Below are positions 37,548-47,340 of a stretch of DNA of 64,000 nucleotides, piece by piece (the first letter of the stretch is position 1; every line of letters begins with the position of its first letter). A model generated the notes under the pieces. That model was not told the DNA's origin. It worked only from the letters and a program-made list of their open reading frames with translations, and did not search any database. Source of the stretch: Weissella hellenica (lineage in GTDB: Bacteria; Bacillota; Bacilli; Lactobacillales; Lactobacillaceae); NCBI RefSeq assembly GCF_005405545.1, contig NZ_BJEG01000002.1, forward strand, positions 16,932 to 80,931, given 5' to 3'. The translations under genes were made by a program, and so were the position numbers.

Positions 37548-38494
37548 TTATCTCCTAGTCTTTTTGAAATGCGCTGCAATAAATGGTATTAACAATGCCG
37601 TTATAATCACCGACGTTGCTACTTGTGCAGTTGCCTGACTAACATATGGTGCCCAACTTTTATCTAATTGTGCAACGATTGCTGGTGTCGCAACAGCATT
37701 ACCAGCCGTTGTACCAATAAATCAGCCCATCACATTATTAGGTAAATGTTTTTTAAACAACTGTCGACAAATCAAAAACGAAATACCACCTGTAATAAGA
37801 ATGTTCAATAAACCAATAATTATACCGCCAACACCCCCTTTAAATAAATCGCCCAAATCCAATGCCGTTCCTAATGGGAAAGCAAAAAAAGGGACTAATA
37901 GTTGCTGTCCTTTAGCTAAGAAAGTTCTAAAATCAGCATCAAGATTACCTAAAATCAAACCAACTAAAATGGGTGTACAAATCGCCACAAACTGCATCAT
38001 GGGTATACTAGCTAAACCACTAGCTCCAAGTGCTAAAAATACCATTAACGGTCCTTCGTTAATCGCCACAATTGATGTTGCATTAACTTCGTCTTGGGTC
38101 CCAAATTCTTCAGCTAAAGAAGCATATACGCCCACATTAGCATTACTCATTGCTGCCAGTAGCGCCAATGGTGAAATACCAAGTAAACCAGCATAACCCC
38201 AAAAATGGGCTACTAACAACCCAATCACTGACCCCAAAATAAATTTCAGAAGTAACAGCGTACCACCAATTTTAATGGTTTTCCCAATGGTTTTTATTTG
38301 AATTTGAGCACTCGTACATAAGATAAACAAACCCAAAAATACTAAAGCACCATCTTTAAATACAGCTGTCGTAAAAGAACCAATGGTTAAAAATTTTGGA
38401 AAAACGAATTCACTAACACTCCCAAGCACAATGGTATAACCATCATGCCACCCGGAATCTTTTGAATACCACTCAAAATCTTTCCGTTAAACAT
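37548..38494 (-). pseudogene. KdgT-family (2-keto-3-deoxygluconate) permease homologue, two lesions
   Basis: The frame starts at ATG 38494 (GGGGGATAATATAGAT upstream), and its protein begins SGIQKIPGGMMVIPLCLG, the KdgT family signature. A frame change is needed in a run of five T on the coding strand (38400-38404); one extra T restores VNSFFPKFLTIG. Later TGA at 37722-37724 interrupts the frame exactly where NVMG-x-FIGTTAGNAVATP should continue, probably a former Trp codon. The frame then runs on to TAA at 37548. Repaired, it is 315 residues with about 10 membrane segments. Two separate lesions make a non-functional gene likely. Confidence 0.88.
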
Positions 38495-38545
38495 ATCTAT
38501 ATTATCCCCCATAATATACAGTAATTACTCACATTTGCTTATCGC

Positions 38546-39550
38546 CTAGTGGGCACCCCTTTTATTAATAAAACGCCAACCACCATACGCAATCAACCAA
38601 ACCATCACGAATAACACAATCAAACCATAACCTAGCCAATTGAAATCAAGGTTTTGGACCCATGATAAGAAACCACCTTGAACATTTAACCCACTGGTTG
38701 ATACCTGTAACAATTCAACAACCCCAATCAAAAGGGCTGCAATAACTGAAACTAGCGTCACTGTAAGATTGTAATAAATCTTTCGCATCGGCGTTTCAAA
38801 AGCCCATGAATATGCCCCTGACATCATAACTGAATCTGTTGTATCCATCACATTCATACCAGAAGCAAATAAAATTGGTAATGCTAAAATACCCCAAATT
38901 GATGCGCTCTGCGTAGCCGTACCTGCAGACAGTGCAATTAGCGCAATTTCTGAAGCTGTATCAAAGCCTAACCCAAATAAAAAGCCAACCGGATACATCT
39001 GCCAAGAATGACTAATGAATTTAAAAATAGGGCCTAAAAATTTTGATAAAAATCCCCGTGACATTAATAACTTATCAAAACGTTCTTGATCAAAGGTTCC
39101 CGCCTTCATTTGACGATACTGTGACCAAATATTAATTAGAATCACGCCATTTATCAGTGCAATAATAATTAAAAATATACCAGAAACCGATGCCCCAATT
39201 TTGCCACCAATTTCTTGTAAAATCGGCAAATTCAATTTAGCAAAGCGCACTGCAAAGCCAACAATTAACGCCATAATAAACACAACTGTTGAATGCCCAA
39301 GCGAGAAGAAAAAACCTACACCTGCAGAGGTCTTGTTTTCTTGAACCAATTTACGAACAGTATTATCAATCGCAGTAATATGATCAGCATCAAATGCATG
39401 TCGCAAACCTAATGTATAAGCAATTAATCCAATTCCTAAAAATTTAGGTTCGTGTATCGTCGCAATAATTAACAACACTATTCCAATAACGTGCAATGCT
39501 AAACTTGCCACATAATACGGTAAAGCATCACGAAAAACTTTTTTATTCAC
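38546..39550 (-). CDS. NiCoT-family nickel (cobalt) permease
   Basis: This 334-residue, 8-helix membrane protein carries all NiCoT signatures: RHAFDADHITAIDN (His and Asp ligands of TM2), LGHSTVVF, GLGFDTASE and GMNVMDTTDSV. It imports Ni2+ with high affinity. It lies between the glycerate kinase and the lar genes, supplying metal for the pincer cofactor. The start is GTG at 39550 with GGAGATATAG upstream. Confidence 0.93.
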   Translation of the reverse strand: MNKKVFRDALPYYVASLALHVIGIVLLIIATIHEPKFLGIGLIAYTLGLRHAFDADHITAIDNTVRKLVQENKTSAGVGFFFSLGHSTVVFIMALIVGFAVRFAKLNLPILQEIGGKIGASVSGIFLIIIALINGVILINIWSQYRQMKAGTFDQERFDKLLMSRGFLSKFLGPIFKFISHSWQMYPVGFLFGLGFDTASEIALIALSAGTATQSASIWGILALPILFASGMNVMDTTDSVMMSGAYSWAFETPMRKIYYNLTVTLVSVIAALLIGVVELLQVSTSGLNVQGGFLSWVQNLDFNWLGYGLIVLFVMVWLIAYGGWRFINKRGAH

Positions 39551-39565
39551 CCTATATCTCCAATA

Positions 39566-40714
39566 CTACTTTTTATCTAAACTAATCATCAAACGGGCGA
39601 TATTTTCAGCTAATAACGACAAATCTTTAGCACTATCCATTATTGCTTCTTCTAGTGATTTCGCACTTGAAGGCGCCGCAAAAATAGCATCAATAACACC
39701 CGTCTCATATAATTCTTCAATCCGCTTACCAATTTTACCGACAAAACCAATCACTGGTGCATGGGGTGCAATTTTCTTCGCAGCTAATGCCACACCATAC
39801 GGCGTTTTACCATATTTTGTCTGAAAATCCATACTACCTTCACCAGTTATGACAACATCCGCATTTTCAAGCCGACTTTCTAATTTACTGTATGCAACCA
39901 CAATATCGATACCTTTTTGTATTTGAGCACCAGTAAAGGCTAGTAAACCAGCGCCAAGTCCACCAGCAGCACCACTTCCCGCTGCTTGTTCGATATCAAT
40001 ATCCAAATCACGGTTAATAATTTGTGCATAATGATGTAAACTTTCATCTAAACTAGCAACCATCTCTTCAGTCGCACCCTTTTGTGGACCAAAGACTGCA
40101 CTAGCACCATTAGTACCAGTTAATGGATTCGTAACGTCTGAAGCAATTAAAAATGCCGTGTTTTTAATACGCTCATCAACATTGCTCATATCAATTTTGG
40201 CTAACTTTCCAAGTTCACCACCACCATATGCTAGTTCATTATTATTATCATCAAATAGTTTTACACCAATCGCTTGTGCCATACCAGCACCACCATCATT
40301 GGTAGCTGAACCACCGAGTCCCAGAATAATTTTATTAACACCATGATTAATTGCATCAATAATCAATTGACCAGTCCCATAAGTCGTTGCAATTAATGGG
40401 TTTTGCGTCTGCTCATCAATAAATTGAATACCACTTGCTGCTGACATTTCAATAACTGCTGTTTCACCATCACCTAGTAAGCCATAAGTTGCACTAACTT
40501 GCGTGTCTAGTGGCCCGATAACTTGCTTCGTTACCAATTGACCGTCTGTCGCATCAGTCAATGCTTGGACAGTCCCTTCACCACCATCAGCCATTGGCAC
40601 TTTATCAATTTCAGCATCAGCAAAAACTCTTCTAACGCCAACTTCAATAGCATCGGCCGCTTCTTTTGCAGTAAGGCTTCCTTTAAATGAGTCTGGTGCG
40701 ATTACAAATTTCAT
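39566..40714 (-). CDS. glxK: Glycerate kinase (GlxK/GarK family)
   Basis: This 382-residue protein starts KFVIAPDSFKGSLTAKEAADAI and continues with MADGGEGT and LGGSATNDGGAGMAQAIG, hallmarks of the GlxK/GarK glycerate kinase family, which phosphorylates D-glycerate and feeds lower glycolysis. I chose ATG at 40714 with GAAAGG upstream; a TTG three codons earlier is less likely. It is the first gene of the lar cluster, 15 bases before the nickel permease. A kinase heading a LarA operon suggests that the racemase product is glycerate or a compound converted to it. Confidence 0.92.
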   Translation of the reverse strand: MKFVIAPDSFKGSLTAKEAADAIEVGVRRVFADAEIDKVPMADGGEGTVQALTDATDGQLVTKQVIGPLDTQVSATYGLLGDGETAVIEMSAASGIQFIDEQTQNPLIATTYGTGQLIIDAINHGVNKIILGLGGSATNDGGAGMAQAIGVKLFDDNNNELAYGGGELGKLAKIDMSNVDERIKNTAFLIASDVTNPLTGTNGASAVFGPQKGATEEMVASLDESLHHYAQIINRDLDIDIEQAAGSGAAGGLGAGLLAFTGAQIQKGIDIVVAYSKLESRLENADVVITGEGSMDFQTKYGKTPYGVALAAKKIAPHAPVIGFVGKIGKRIEELYETGVIDAIFAAPSSAKSLEEAIMDSAKDLSLLAENIARLMISLDKK

Positions 40715-41025
40715 TTGACACAACCTTTCTTGAATATAAATAAATTTTAATTGTATTTAAAAATAATTTGTTAACAATATTCATCTCAAAACTTAAAAAA
40801 TTCTATCATTGTTAAACTAGTCAATATAATAAAGGATTTCACCCTTTAATAGCGCAATGACGACCATAGCAGGCGTCATTTCCCTATATAATTAGTATAT
40901 AATTAATTAGCGCTTTTACAATAAACTTTCGAATTAATTGTGAATTAAAACAAAACATTCATAATCCTTTTTTGGTTCCGCTTATTATAAAATTCAAGTG
41001 ATAGCTAATCAGCATTTAAATTAAA

Positions 41026-41070
41026 AAGGCCATCAATCTAACCATTTTAATGTGGTAGATTGATGGCCTT
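41026..41070 (-). terminator. Intrinsic terminator of pox
   Basis: A perfect 15-bp stem of the AAGGCCATCAATCTA type encloses a 15-base loop, followed on the minus strand by TTTTAATTT. Confidence 0.85.
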
Positions 41071-41083
41071 AAACGTGTTCCAA

Positions 41084-41111
41084 AAAGGATAAAATTTTAC
41101 TTTTATCCTTT
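41084..41111 (-). terminator. Second hairpin after pox
   Basis: AAAGGATAAAA pairs perfectly with TTTTATCCTTT around a 6-base loop, 18 bases past the pox stop. It is AT-rich with a weak T tail. It may protect the mRNA 3' end or assist termination. Confidence 0.6.
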
Positions 41112-41129
41112 CAGGTTCACTTACTTTAA

Positions 41130-42950
41130 TTAGAAGCTAAACTTGTTACCGTTTTCTTCCTTAATGTACTTTGAAGTCAAGCCTTCAGCTTCAAGGAACT
41201 CGCGGAATGGTACCAATTCTTGTGCTTCATACTTTTCCTTATATGCGTTAACAACATCTTCGCTGTACAAGTTAGTGTCAAGCTTCAAAGTTTCAACTGG
41301 AATTGGACGATCCTTAGTGATCTTAGCATCGATAACCACAACACGACCTTGGTTGTAGTATTCAACAGCTTCCTTCATAACGCGATCGATGTCTTCGATA
41401 CGGCTAACAGTTAGACCAACAGCTCCTTGAGCTTCACCGATCTTAGCGTAGTCAACATCACCGAAGTCAACACCGAAGTTGTATGTGTTAGTATCTTCGT
41501 ACTTGTTCTTAATGAAACCGTACTCAGTGTTTGTGAAGACAACGTTGATAACAGGCATGTCATAACGTACGTTTGTCACAACGTCTGGGTAAGTCATTGA
41601 GAAGGCACCATCACCCATCAAGTTCCATACTTGACGTTCTGGGAAGATGTTCTTGGCACCGATACCACCTGGCAAACCAATTCCCATTGTTGCAAACAAT
41701 GGTGAAGTACGCCATAGGTTCTTTGGTGTCATGTGCAAGTGACGAATTGACATTTGAGTAACGTTACCAACATCAGTTGAGAAGATTGCATCTTCTGCAG
41801 CGTACTTGTTAATAGCATTGTAAACTTGGTAAGCTTGTAGGTCACCCTCAGTCTTTTGCTCCAACTTGTTCATGTAGTCACGCCAGTTTTGAACGTTCTT
41901 AACGTTAGCATCCCACCAAGTTGATTCCTTAACTTCTGAAACCTTACCAAGGATAGCATCAATTGCTTCACCAGCATCACCTAAGATAGCAACGTCAGTT
42001 TGGTGACGCTTACCTAGCATTGCAGGGTTGTTATCGATTTGGATGAACTTATCAACGTTACGGAATGTTCCCTCAACTTCTGAGAATGGGAAGTTAGTTC
42101 CCACAAACAATACAGTATCTGCTTCAAGAACGGCTTCGTTGGCTGGCTTCCAACCAACACGGAAAGTTGAACCAGTGAAGGCTTCAAAGTCCCATTCGAA
42201 AGTTTCAAAGTTCTTACCAGTTGTGATAATAGGTGCCTTGATCTTACGAGCCAAATCTTGAACGGCTGATCCGTGACCCATAGTACCAACACCAGCGTAG
42301 ATTACTGGACGCTTTGCGGCGTTCAACAATTCAGCAGCTTCATCAATGTCTTCTGCTTCAACAGGTGCTGACTTGTAGTTTTTAAACTTCAAACCTGATG
42401 AGTACAAAGGTGTTGAGTAAATTGAATCTGCATCAAGTTCTGCGAAACCAAAGTCTGCAGGAACTTCAAGCACGGCAACGCCACGCTTTGCAATAGCAGT
42501 ACGGATAGCATCGTCAACCAAGTGTGGCAATTGCTCTGCAGTAGCAACACGACGGTTGTAAACAGCAATATTATCGTACATTGGGTTTTGGTTTAATTCT
42601 TGGAATGAATCCATGTTCAATTCACGAACAGGCTTTGAACCCAAGATTGCCAATACAGGAATGTTATCCATTGCTGCATCGTACAAACCGTTAATCAAGT
42701 GAGTTGCACCAGGTCCACCAGAACCAACAGTAACACCTAACTTACCACCAAATTTCCATTGCATAACTGCAGCCATAGCACCAACTTCTTCGTGCTTAAC
42801 TTGCAAAAACTTAATGTTGTTTTCAGGATTACCCATAGCATCCATGAAACCACTCAAAGTACCAGAAGGAACACCGTAAACTGTAGGTACTCCCCAGCCT
42901 TCCATAACCTTCAATGCTGCCAAGCCGGCAGTAATTTTATTATCTGACAT
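41130..42950 (-). CDS. pox: Pyruvate oxidase (thiamine diphosphate/FAD)
   Basis: This 606-residue enzyme has the three thiamine-enzyme domains: an N-terminal pyrimidine-binding domain with the activating Glu in [11 protein letters not shown], a central FAD-binding domain, and a C-terminal pyrophosphate domain with [12 protein letters not shown], the GDG..N-type metal motif. It converts pyruvate, phosphate and oxygen to acetyl phosphate, CO2 and H2O2, giving extra ATP in aerobic cells. Codon use looks highly biased, which suggests strong expression. A near-consensus promoter with a cre site right after it points to CcpA control. AGGAG precedes the ATG. Confidence 0.95.
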   Translation of the reverse strand: MSDNKITAGLAALKVMEGWGVPTVYGVPSGTLSGFMDAMGNPENNIKFLQVKHEEVGAMAAVMQWKFGGKLGVTVGSGGPGATHLINGLYDAAMDNIPVLAILGSKPVRELNMDSFQELNQNPMYDNIAVYNRRVATAEQLPHLVDDAIRTAIAKRGVAVLEVPADFGFAELDADSIYSTPLYSSGLKFKNYKSAPVEAEDIDEAAELLNAAKRPVIYAGVGTMGHGSAVQDLARKIKAPIITTGKNFETFEWDFEAFTGSTFRVGWKPANEAVLEADTVLFVGTNFPFSEVEGTFRNVDKFIQIDNNPAMLGKRHQTDVAILGDAGEAIDAILGKVSEVKESTWWDANVKNVQNWRDYMNKLEQKTEGDLQAYQVYNAINKYAAEDAIFSTDVGNVTQMSIRHLHMTPKNLWRTSPLFATMGIGLPGGIGAKNIFPERQVWNLMGDGAFSMTYPDVVTNVRYDMPVINVVFTNTEYGFIKNKYEDTNTYNFGVDFGDVDYAKIGEAQGAVGLTVSRIEDIDRVMKEAVEYYNQGRVVVIDAKITKDRPIPVETLKLDTNLYSEDVVNAYKEKYEAQELVPFREFLEAEGLTSKYIKEENGNKFSF

Positions 42951-42975
42951 TCCACATTCTCCTACTCGACGCGTT

Positions 42976-42989
42976 TGGAAACGCTTTCT
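42976..42989. promoter_or_regulatory. cre-like site downstream of the pox promoter
   Basis: TGGAAACGCTTTCT matches the cre consensus at 12 of 14 positions. Its position, about 19 bases after the -10 element, suits CcpA repression by roadblock. Confidence 0.7.
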
Positions 42990-43007
42990 TTTCTTTTACC
43001 ACTTAAA

Positions 43008-43037
43008 ATTATATTGGAAATGGTAGCCACGTGTCAA
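43008..43037 (-). promoter_or_regulatory. Promoter of pox
   Basis: Perfect TTGACA and perfect TATAAT are 18 bases apart on the minus strand, about 60 bases before the pox start codon. This is a very strong promoter. Confidence 0.9.
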
Positions 43038-43039
43038 GT

Positions 43040-43398
43040 TGTCTTTTATATAAAAATATTGTTTTTTTTATGTGTTTTTATCAAATTTTTTTATAATTTG
43101 CATACCATTTTTTAAAAAATAGATTATTATAATATAAAAACAATCACTTATATTACAAAAAAATAGTAAAAATCTATACTAAAAAACGAACTCATATTTA
43201 TATATAGAATATTTTTATTTTAAAAAATATCCAAGCTTTAAAAAAACTTAAACTTTTAAACACATTTTACGTTCTTTTATCTCAAAGAAAATCCTTATTT
43301 TATTCGATTTCATCTTTTTTCACTATATTAAGCACCCAATAAAAGGCATTTACCCCCTAAATAAACTTTATATCCTGCACCAGCTACATCAGTTTATT
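43040..43398. other. AT-rich gene-free stretch
   Basis: This segment is extremely AT-rich with A- and T-tracts, and I see no ORF, RNA gene or repeat in it. The A-tracts upstream of the pox -35 may act as an UP element or as curved DNA. Confidence 0.5.
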
Positions 43399-43413
43399 TG
43401 AAATGTTATTTCA
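43399..43413. promoter_or_regulatory. Probable RpiR/MurR operator
   Basis: TGAAAT-GTT-ATTTCA is a perfect 6-base inverted repeat upstream of the murQ -35. TGAAA/TTTCA dyads are the usual type for RpiR-family regulators, and such a regulator is the last gene of this operon. Confidence 0.55.
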
Positions 43414-43437
43414 TTAATATAATATAACATCGTTTAG

Positions 43438-43466
43438 TTGTACTTTTATTTCATAACTATTATAAT
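43438..43466 (+). promoter_or_regulatory. Promoter of the MurNAc operon
   Basis: TTGTAC and a perfect TATAAT are separated by 17 bases. The murQ start codon follows 43 bases later. Confidence 0.75.
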
Positions 43467-43509
43467 TCAAGGTACAATAGATAACGCTTACAAAAAGGAG
43501 CTTTATACG

Positions 43510-44397
43510 ATGAATTTAGAACAATTAACAACCGAACAACGTAATGAACATACCATGAATTTAGATAGCCTTAATATTCATGAGGCTGCTGTGTTAATGA
43601 ATAATGAAGACCAGACTGTTGCAGATGCAGTTGCCCAAGCACTCCCTGCTATCGAGGAGGCAATCGCCAAAACAACTGCCTCTCTTAAGGCTGGCGGTCG
43701 TATTATCTATATGGGCGCTGGTACAAGCGGTCGTTTAGGCGTTTTAGATGCTGCCGAGTGTGTCCCTACTTTTGGTGTGAGTCCCGAAACAGTCGTCGGT
43801 TTAATTGCTGGTGGTGAAAAAGCCATGATCCACGCTGTAGAGGGTGCCGAAGACAGTCTGACTTTAGGACCAAGTGATTTGCAAAACTTACAATTAAATC
43901 ACAAAGATACTGTTATTGGTATCGCTGCAAGCGGTCGAACACCATACGTCATTGGTGGCTTAGACTATGCGCAAAGCGTCAATGCTGCAACTGTTAGTTT
44001 AGCATTAAACCTTAATGCCATTATTAGCCAACATGCTCAAACCGCTATTGAAATTAATGTCGGCCCTGAATTTTTAACAGGTTCAACACGTTTAAAGTCT
44101 GGAACTGCACAAAAGATGGTCCTTAACATGATTTCAACCATTTCTATGATTGGTATTGGTAAAATTTACAAAAACCTCATGGTTGATGTGCAACCTACCA
44201 ATGAAAAATTAGTTGAACGCTCAAAAGGCATTATCATGACGGCAACTGATTGTTCATACGAAGTTGCCTCAAAAACATTTGCGGCTGCTGAACAACACGT
44301 TAAACCTGCAATTGTTATGATTTTAACAGGGGTAAACTATGCAGATGCGACAGCCAAATTACAGCAAGCTGATGGCTTTATTAATAAAACTTTCTAA
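43510..44397 (+). CDS. murQ: N-acetylmuramic acid 6-phosphate etherase
   Basis: This 295-residue SIS-domain enzyme shows [19 protein letters not shown] (phosphosugar-binding and catalytic Glu region), [10 protein letters not shown] and the etherase block [11 protein letters not shown]. It removes the lactyl ether from MurNAc 6-phosphate, giving GlcNAc 6-phosphate and D-lactate. I chose ATG at 43510 because AAAAAGGAG precedes it. A longer frame from 43438 has no ribosome binding site and would start at the promoter. It is followed by the PTS gene after 18 bases. Confidence 0.95.
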   Translation: MNLEQLTTEQRNEHTMNLDSLNIHEAAVLMNNEDQTVADAVAQALPAIEEAIAKTTASLKAGGRIIYMGAGTSGRLGVLDAAECVPTFGVSPETVVGLIAGGEKAMIHAVEGAEDSLTLGPSDLQNLQLNHKDTVIGIAASGRTPYVIGGLDYAQSVNAATVSLALNLNAIISQHAQTAIEINVGPEFLTGSTRLKSGTAQKMVLNMISTISMIGIGKIYKNLMVDVQPTNEKLVERSKGIIMTATDCSYEVASKTFAAAEQHVKPAIVMILTGVNYADATAKLQQADGFINKTF

Positions 44398-44415
44398 TCA
44401 AAGGGGTATAACATC

Positions 44416-46383
44416 ATGGTAAATGAAAATTATGATCAAATGGGACAAGATATTTTTAAAAACGTGGGCGGTGAAGAAAATGTCGACAAAGTGATCCATT
44501 GTATGACCCGTGTTCGTTTAACGCTAAAAGATGAAGACAAGGCTGATATTGAAAAATTAAAAGCCATTCCGGGCGTTCTAGGTGTCGTTGAAGATGAAAC
44601 CTTACAGGTTGTTGTGGGCCCTGGTAAGGTTAATAAGGTTGCGCAAAGCATGGTAGATTCAGTTGGTGTTAAATTAGGCGAAACCTTTCCACAGGCACAA
44701 AACACCCAACCTGATAATGCAAATTTACAAAATCAAACCAACCAAAATAAGGCTGCAGCAAAACAAAAGTATAATAAACCTAATAAATTCAAATCCATTT
44801 TGAAATCTTTGGCTAATATCTTTGTGCCAATGATTCCTGCCCTAGTCGGAGCTGGAATTGTTGCCGGTATTGCTTCAATTTTCCAAAATTTGGTAACAGC
44901 TGGTACATTAACGGGTGATAACATTACCCAATTTGTAACCGTCTTAAACGTCATTAAAAATGGGCTATTTGCTTACTTAGCTATTTATACAGGAATCAAT
45001 GCTGCTTCTGAATTTGGTGCTACCCCTGCCTTAGGTGGTACCGTGGGTGCTGTTACGTTGTTATCAGGCGTAACACCTGATACACCAATTCAAAATTTGT
45101 TTAATGGTCAAGATCTTGCCGCTGGTCAAGGTGGTATTATCGGTGTTATTTTCGCCGTTTGGATTTTATCATTGGTTGAAAAAAGACTACATAAATGGGT
45201 ACCCGATGCTGTCGACATTATTGTTACGCCCACCTTGAGCTTATTGGCTATTGGTTTAGCCACAATTTATATCATCATGCCAGTTGCCGGTGTCGTTTCA
45301 GATGGTTTGTTACAATTTATCAATGTCGTTTTAAACATTGGTGGTCCAGTTGCCGGATTCGTATTAGGTGCACTATTCCTACCAATGGTTATGCTTGGTT
45401 TGCACCAAATTTTGATTCCAATTCATTTGGAAATGATTAACCAAATGGGTAGCACACCACTTTTGCCAATCCTTGCCATGTCTGGTGCCGGACAAGTTGG
45501 TGCTGCATTCGCACTTTGGTTGTACTTCCGTCACAGTAAGCAACAAGCTGAGTTAGTACAAAACATTAAAGGAGCACTTCCAGTTGGTTTGCTTGGTGTT
45601 GGTGAACCTTTGATTTATGCCGTAACTTTGCCACTAGGTCGTCCATTTATTACTGCATGTATTGGTGGTGGTATCGGTGGTGCCGTTATCGGTATGCTTG
45701 GCCATGTTGGTGCCATCGCAGTTGGACCTTCAGGTTGGGCACTAATCCCATTAATTGCTAACCATAAAGTTGTTTACTACCTAATTGGTTTGGCTGCCGG
45801 TTATGTTGGTGGTTTCATCTGTACTTACTTCTTTGGAATTCCAAAAGATATGAAGAAAGCAGCTACTGAGGAAGTTACTGCTCCAGCAGCCACTAACGAA
45901 ACACCTGCAGTTGCCGAAACAAAACCATTTACAACTGAATTAACCGCACCTGTTAATGGTCATTTAATTGCGCTTGCTGATGTCCCAGATGATGTCTTTT
46001 CTGCAGGTATGATGGGTGAAGGTGTTGCCATCGAGCCAAGTGATGGCCATGTTGTTTCACCAATTGCTGGTACTATTCAAGCTGTCTTCCCAACTAAGCA
46101 TGCCATTGGGATTATTGGTGATAATAATGAAGAAATCTTAATTCACATGGGATTAGATACGGTCAGTCTGCAAGGACAAGGATTTGAAACTTTGGTCGAA
46201 GCAGGTCAAACTGTAAAAGCTGGTGATCCCCTTACAAACATGGACTTAAACGTTATTAAGGAAGCTGGTTACGCTACTGTAATACCAATACTAGTCACAA
46301 ACAGCGCTGATTTTGCTTCTGTTACTGACGTTCCTGCACAAGATGTTCAAATCGGTAATACCATTATAACGATTAAATCATAG
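44416..46383 (+). CDS. murP: PTS EIIBCA for N-acetylmuramic acid (MurP-like with fused EIIA)
   Basis: This 655-residue protein has an EIIB domain (residues 1-85) with the phosphorylated C29 in VIHCMTRVR, and a linker rich in Gln/Asn. An EIIC membrane domain follows (about 115-470) with GVGEPLIYAVTLPLGRPF, the glucose/sucrose-type signature. The EIIA domain (about 505-655) has the active His in LIHMGLDTVSL. E. coli MurP lacks EIIA and borrows it from the glucose system; here it is fused. The murQ neighbour fixes MurNAc as the likely substrate, taken up as the 6-phosphate. Confidence 0.92.
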   Translation: MVNENYDQMGQDIFKNVGGEENVDKVIHCMTRVRLTLKDEDKADIEKLKAIPGVLGVVEDETLQVVVGPGKVNKVAQSMVDSVGVKLGETFPQAQNTQPDNANLQNQTNQNKAAAKQKYNKPNKFKSILKSLANIFVPMIPALVGAGIVAGIASIFQNLVTAGTLTGDNITQFVTVLNVIKNGLFAYLAIYTGINAASEFGATPALGGTVGAVTLLSGVTPDTPIQNLFNGQDLAAGQGGIIGVIFAVWILSLVEKRLHKWVPDAVDIIVTPTLSLLAIGLATIYIIMPVAGVVSDGLLQFINVVLNIGGPVAGFVLGALFLPMVMLGLHQILIPIHLEMINQMGSTPLLPILAMSGAGQVGAAFALWLYFRHSKQQAELVQNIKGALPVGLLGVGEPLIYAVTLPLGRPFITACIGGGIGGAVIGMLGHVGAIAVGPSGWALIPLIANHKVVYYLIGLAAGYVGGFICTYFFGIPKDMKKAATEEVTAPAATNETPAVAETKPFTTELTAPVNGHLIALADVPDDVFSAGMMGEGVAIEPSDGHVVSPIAGTIQAVFPTKHAIGIIGDNNEEILIHMGLDTVSLQGQGFETLVEAGQTVKAGDPLTNMDLNVIKEAGYATVIPILVTNSADFASVTDVPAQDVQIGNTIITIKS

Positions 46384-46410
46384 TACACTAATTATCAAGT
46401 GGGGTAACAT

Positions 46411-47253
46411 ATGAATTCATTATTCGCCCGTTTAGTGGCTGAAAAACATTTTACAGCGAGCGAACGTAAAATTGCGGATTTATTACTTAAAAATCCACAA
46501 TGGTTTCTTGACGCAACTACTGCTAAGATTGGTAACAAAACTCAAACTAGTAGCGCCGCTGTGGTTCGATTCGCTAAAAAATTAGGTTACGCAGGCTTTC
46601 CAGCACTACGCTTAGATATTGCCTTAGCAACTACCGACAATAAGCAACCCTCATTGAGCGAAATCACTGCAGACGAATCTGTCGATGACATTCTAGCAAA
46701 AACAAGCGCACGTTTTAAACTAATTCCTGATACTATTGCGCAACAAAATAATGCTAGTGACTTTCTTACTGCTACTCAATTAATTGAACAAGCCCAACAT
46801 ATTTTTATTTATGGCATTGCGGCCTCCTCTTTAGTCGCGCAAGATTTACAGCAAAAATTTACACGCATTGGTATTGAGGTGATTTACCACGCTGATTTTC
46901 ATCAAATGATTACCAGCATACAAGCTATTGCAACGGATAATGATATTAGTATTATTATTTCTGAATCTGGCAATACGTATGAAACACTAAAATTTCAAAA
47001 AATTAGTCTTGATTTGAATCTAAAAACTATTGTTATAACTAGTAATCCAGATACACCGCTAGCAACTAACAGCCACGTGATTTTACAAACTGCGACGCAG
47101 CAATTTGATAAAGTACGCTTTGCCTCAACAATTGGACTGTTATCACAATTATATGTCGTTGATATTTTGTTCTACACTTATATCAGTCGCCACTATGATG
47201 CTGCTCAAGAAAAGATTGCGCTAACAAGAGCACGAATCGATCAAGATTTGTAG
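46411..47253 (+). CDS. murR: RpiR-family regulator (MurR-like)
   Basis: This 280-residue protein has an N-terminal RpiR helix-turn-helix domain (ERKIADLLLKNP, then SSAAVVRFAKKLGYAGFPALR) and a C-terminal SIS sugar-phosphate-binding domain (IFIYGIAASSLVAQDLQQKF, then IIISESGNTYETL). Its place after murQ and the PTS gene suggests that it senses MurNAc 6-phosphate and regulates the operon. A TGAAAT/ATTTCA dyad before the promoter is a candidate binding site. GTGGGG upstream of the ATG is a modest ribosome binding site. Confidence 0.88.
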   Translation: MNSLFARLVAEKHFTASERKIADLLLKNPQWFLDATTAKIGNKTQTSSAAVVRFAKKLGYAGFPALRLDIALATTDNKQPSLSEITADESVDDILAKTSARFKLIPDTIAQQNNASDFLTATQLIEQAQHIFIYGIAASSLVAQDLQQKFTRIGIEVIYHADFHQMITSIQAIATDNDISIIISESGNTYETLKFQKISLDLNLKTIVITSNPDTPLATNSHVILQTATQQFDKVRFASTIGLLSQLYVVDILFYTYISRHYDAAQEKIALTRARIDQDL

Positions 47254-47256
47254 ATT

Positions 47257-47302
47257 AAAAACGCCATCAACATCCTATATTTCGGGATGTTGATGGCGTT
47301 TT
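47257..47302. terminator. Strong terminator of the MurNAc operon
   Basis: A perfect 18-bp stem of the AAAACGCCATCAACATCC type encloses a 10-base loop, with a TTTT tail and an ATTTAT continuation. It lies between convergent units. Confidence 0.92.
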
Positions 47303-47340
47303 ATTTATATTTATTGAATTAGATCTTACTTACCCCAAAA

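Larger units (their letters stand above)
40715..41129. other. Gene-free stretch between the lar cluster and pyruvate oxidase
   Basis: No ORF is credible. It contains the pox terminators (41026-41111), a dyad AATGACG / CGTCATT at 40856-40862 and 40874-40880 that could be an operator for the lar cluster, and a possible minus-strand promoter (TTGTTA, 16 bases, TACAAT) just before glxK. A cre-like sequence near 40907-40920 fits the consensus poorly. Confidence 0.5.

Noticed and set aside
37801..38196. 131-codon ORF opposite the kdgT homologue
   Set aside because: It is an antisense shadow; the minus-strand frame shows clear KdgT family conservation.
40907..40920. cre site in front of the lar cluster
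   Set aside because: The sequence has an AGCGCT core but matches too few consensus positions on the flanks.
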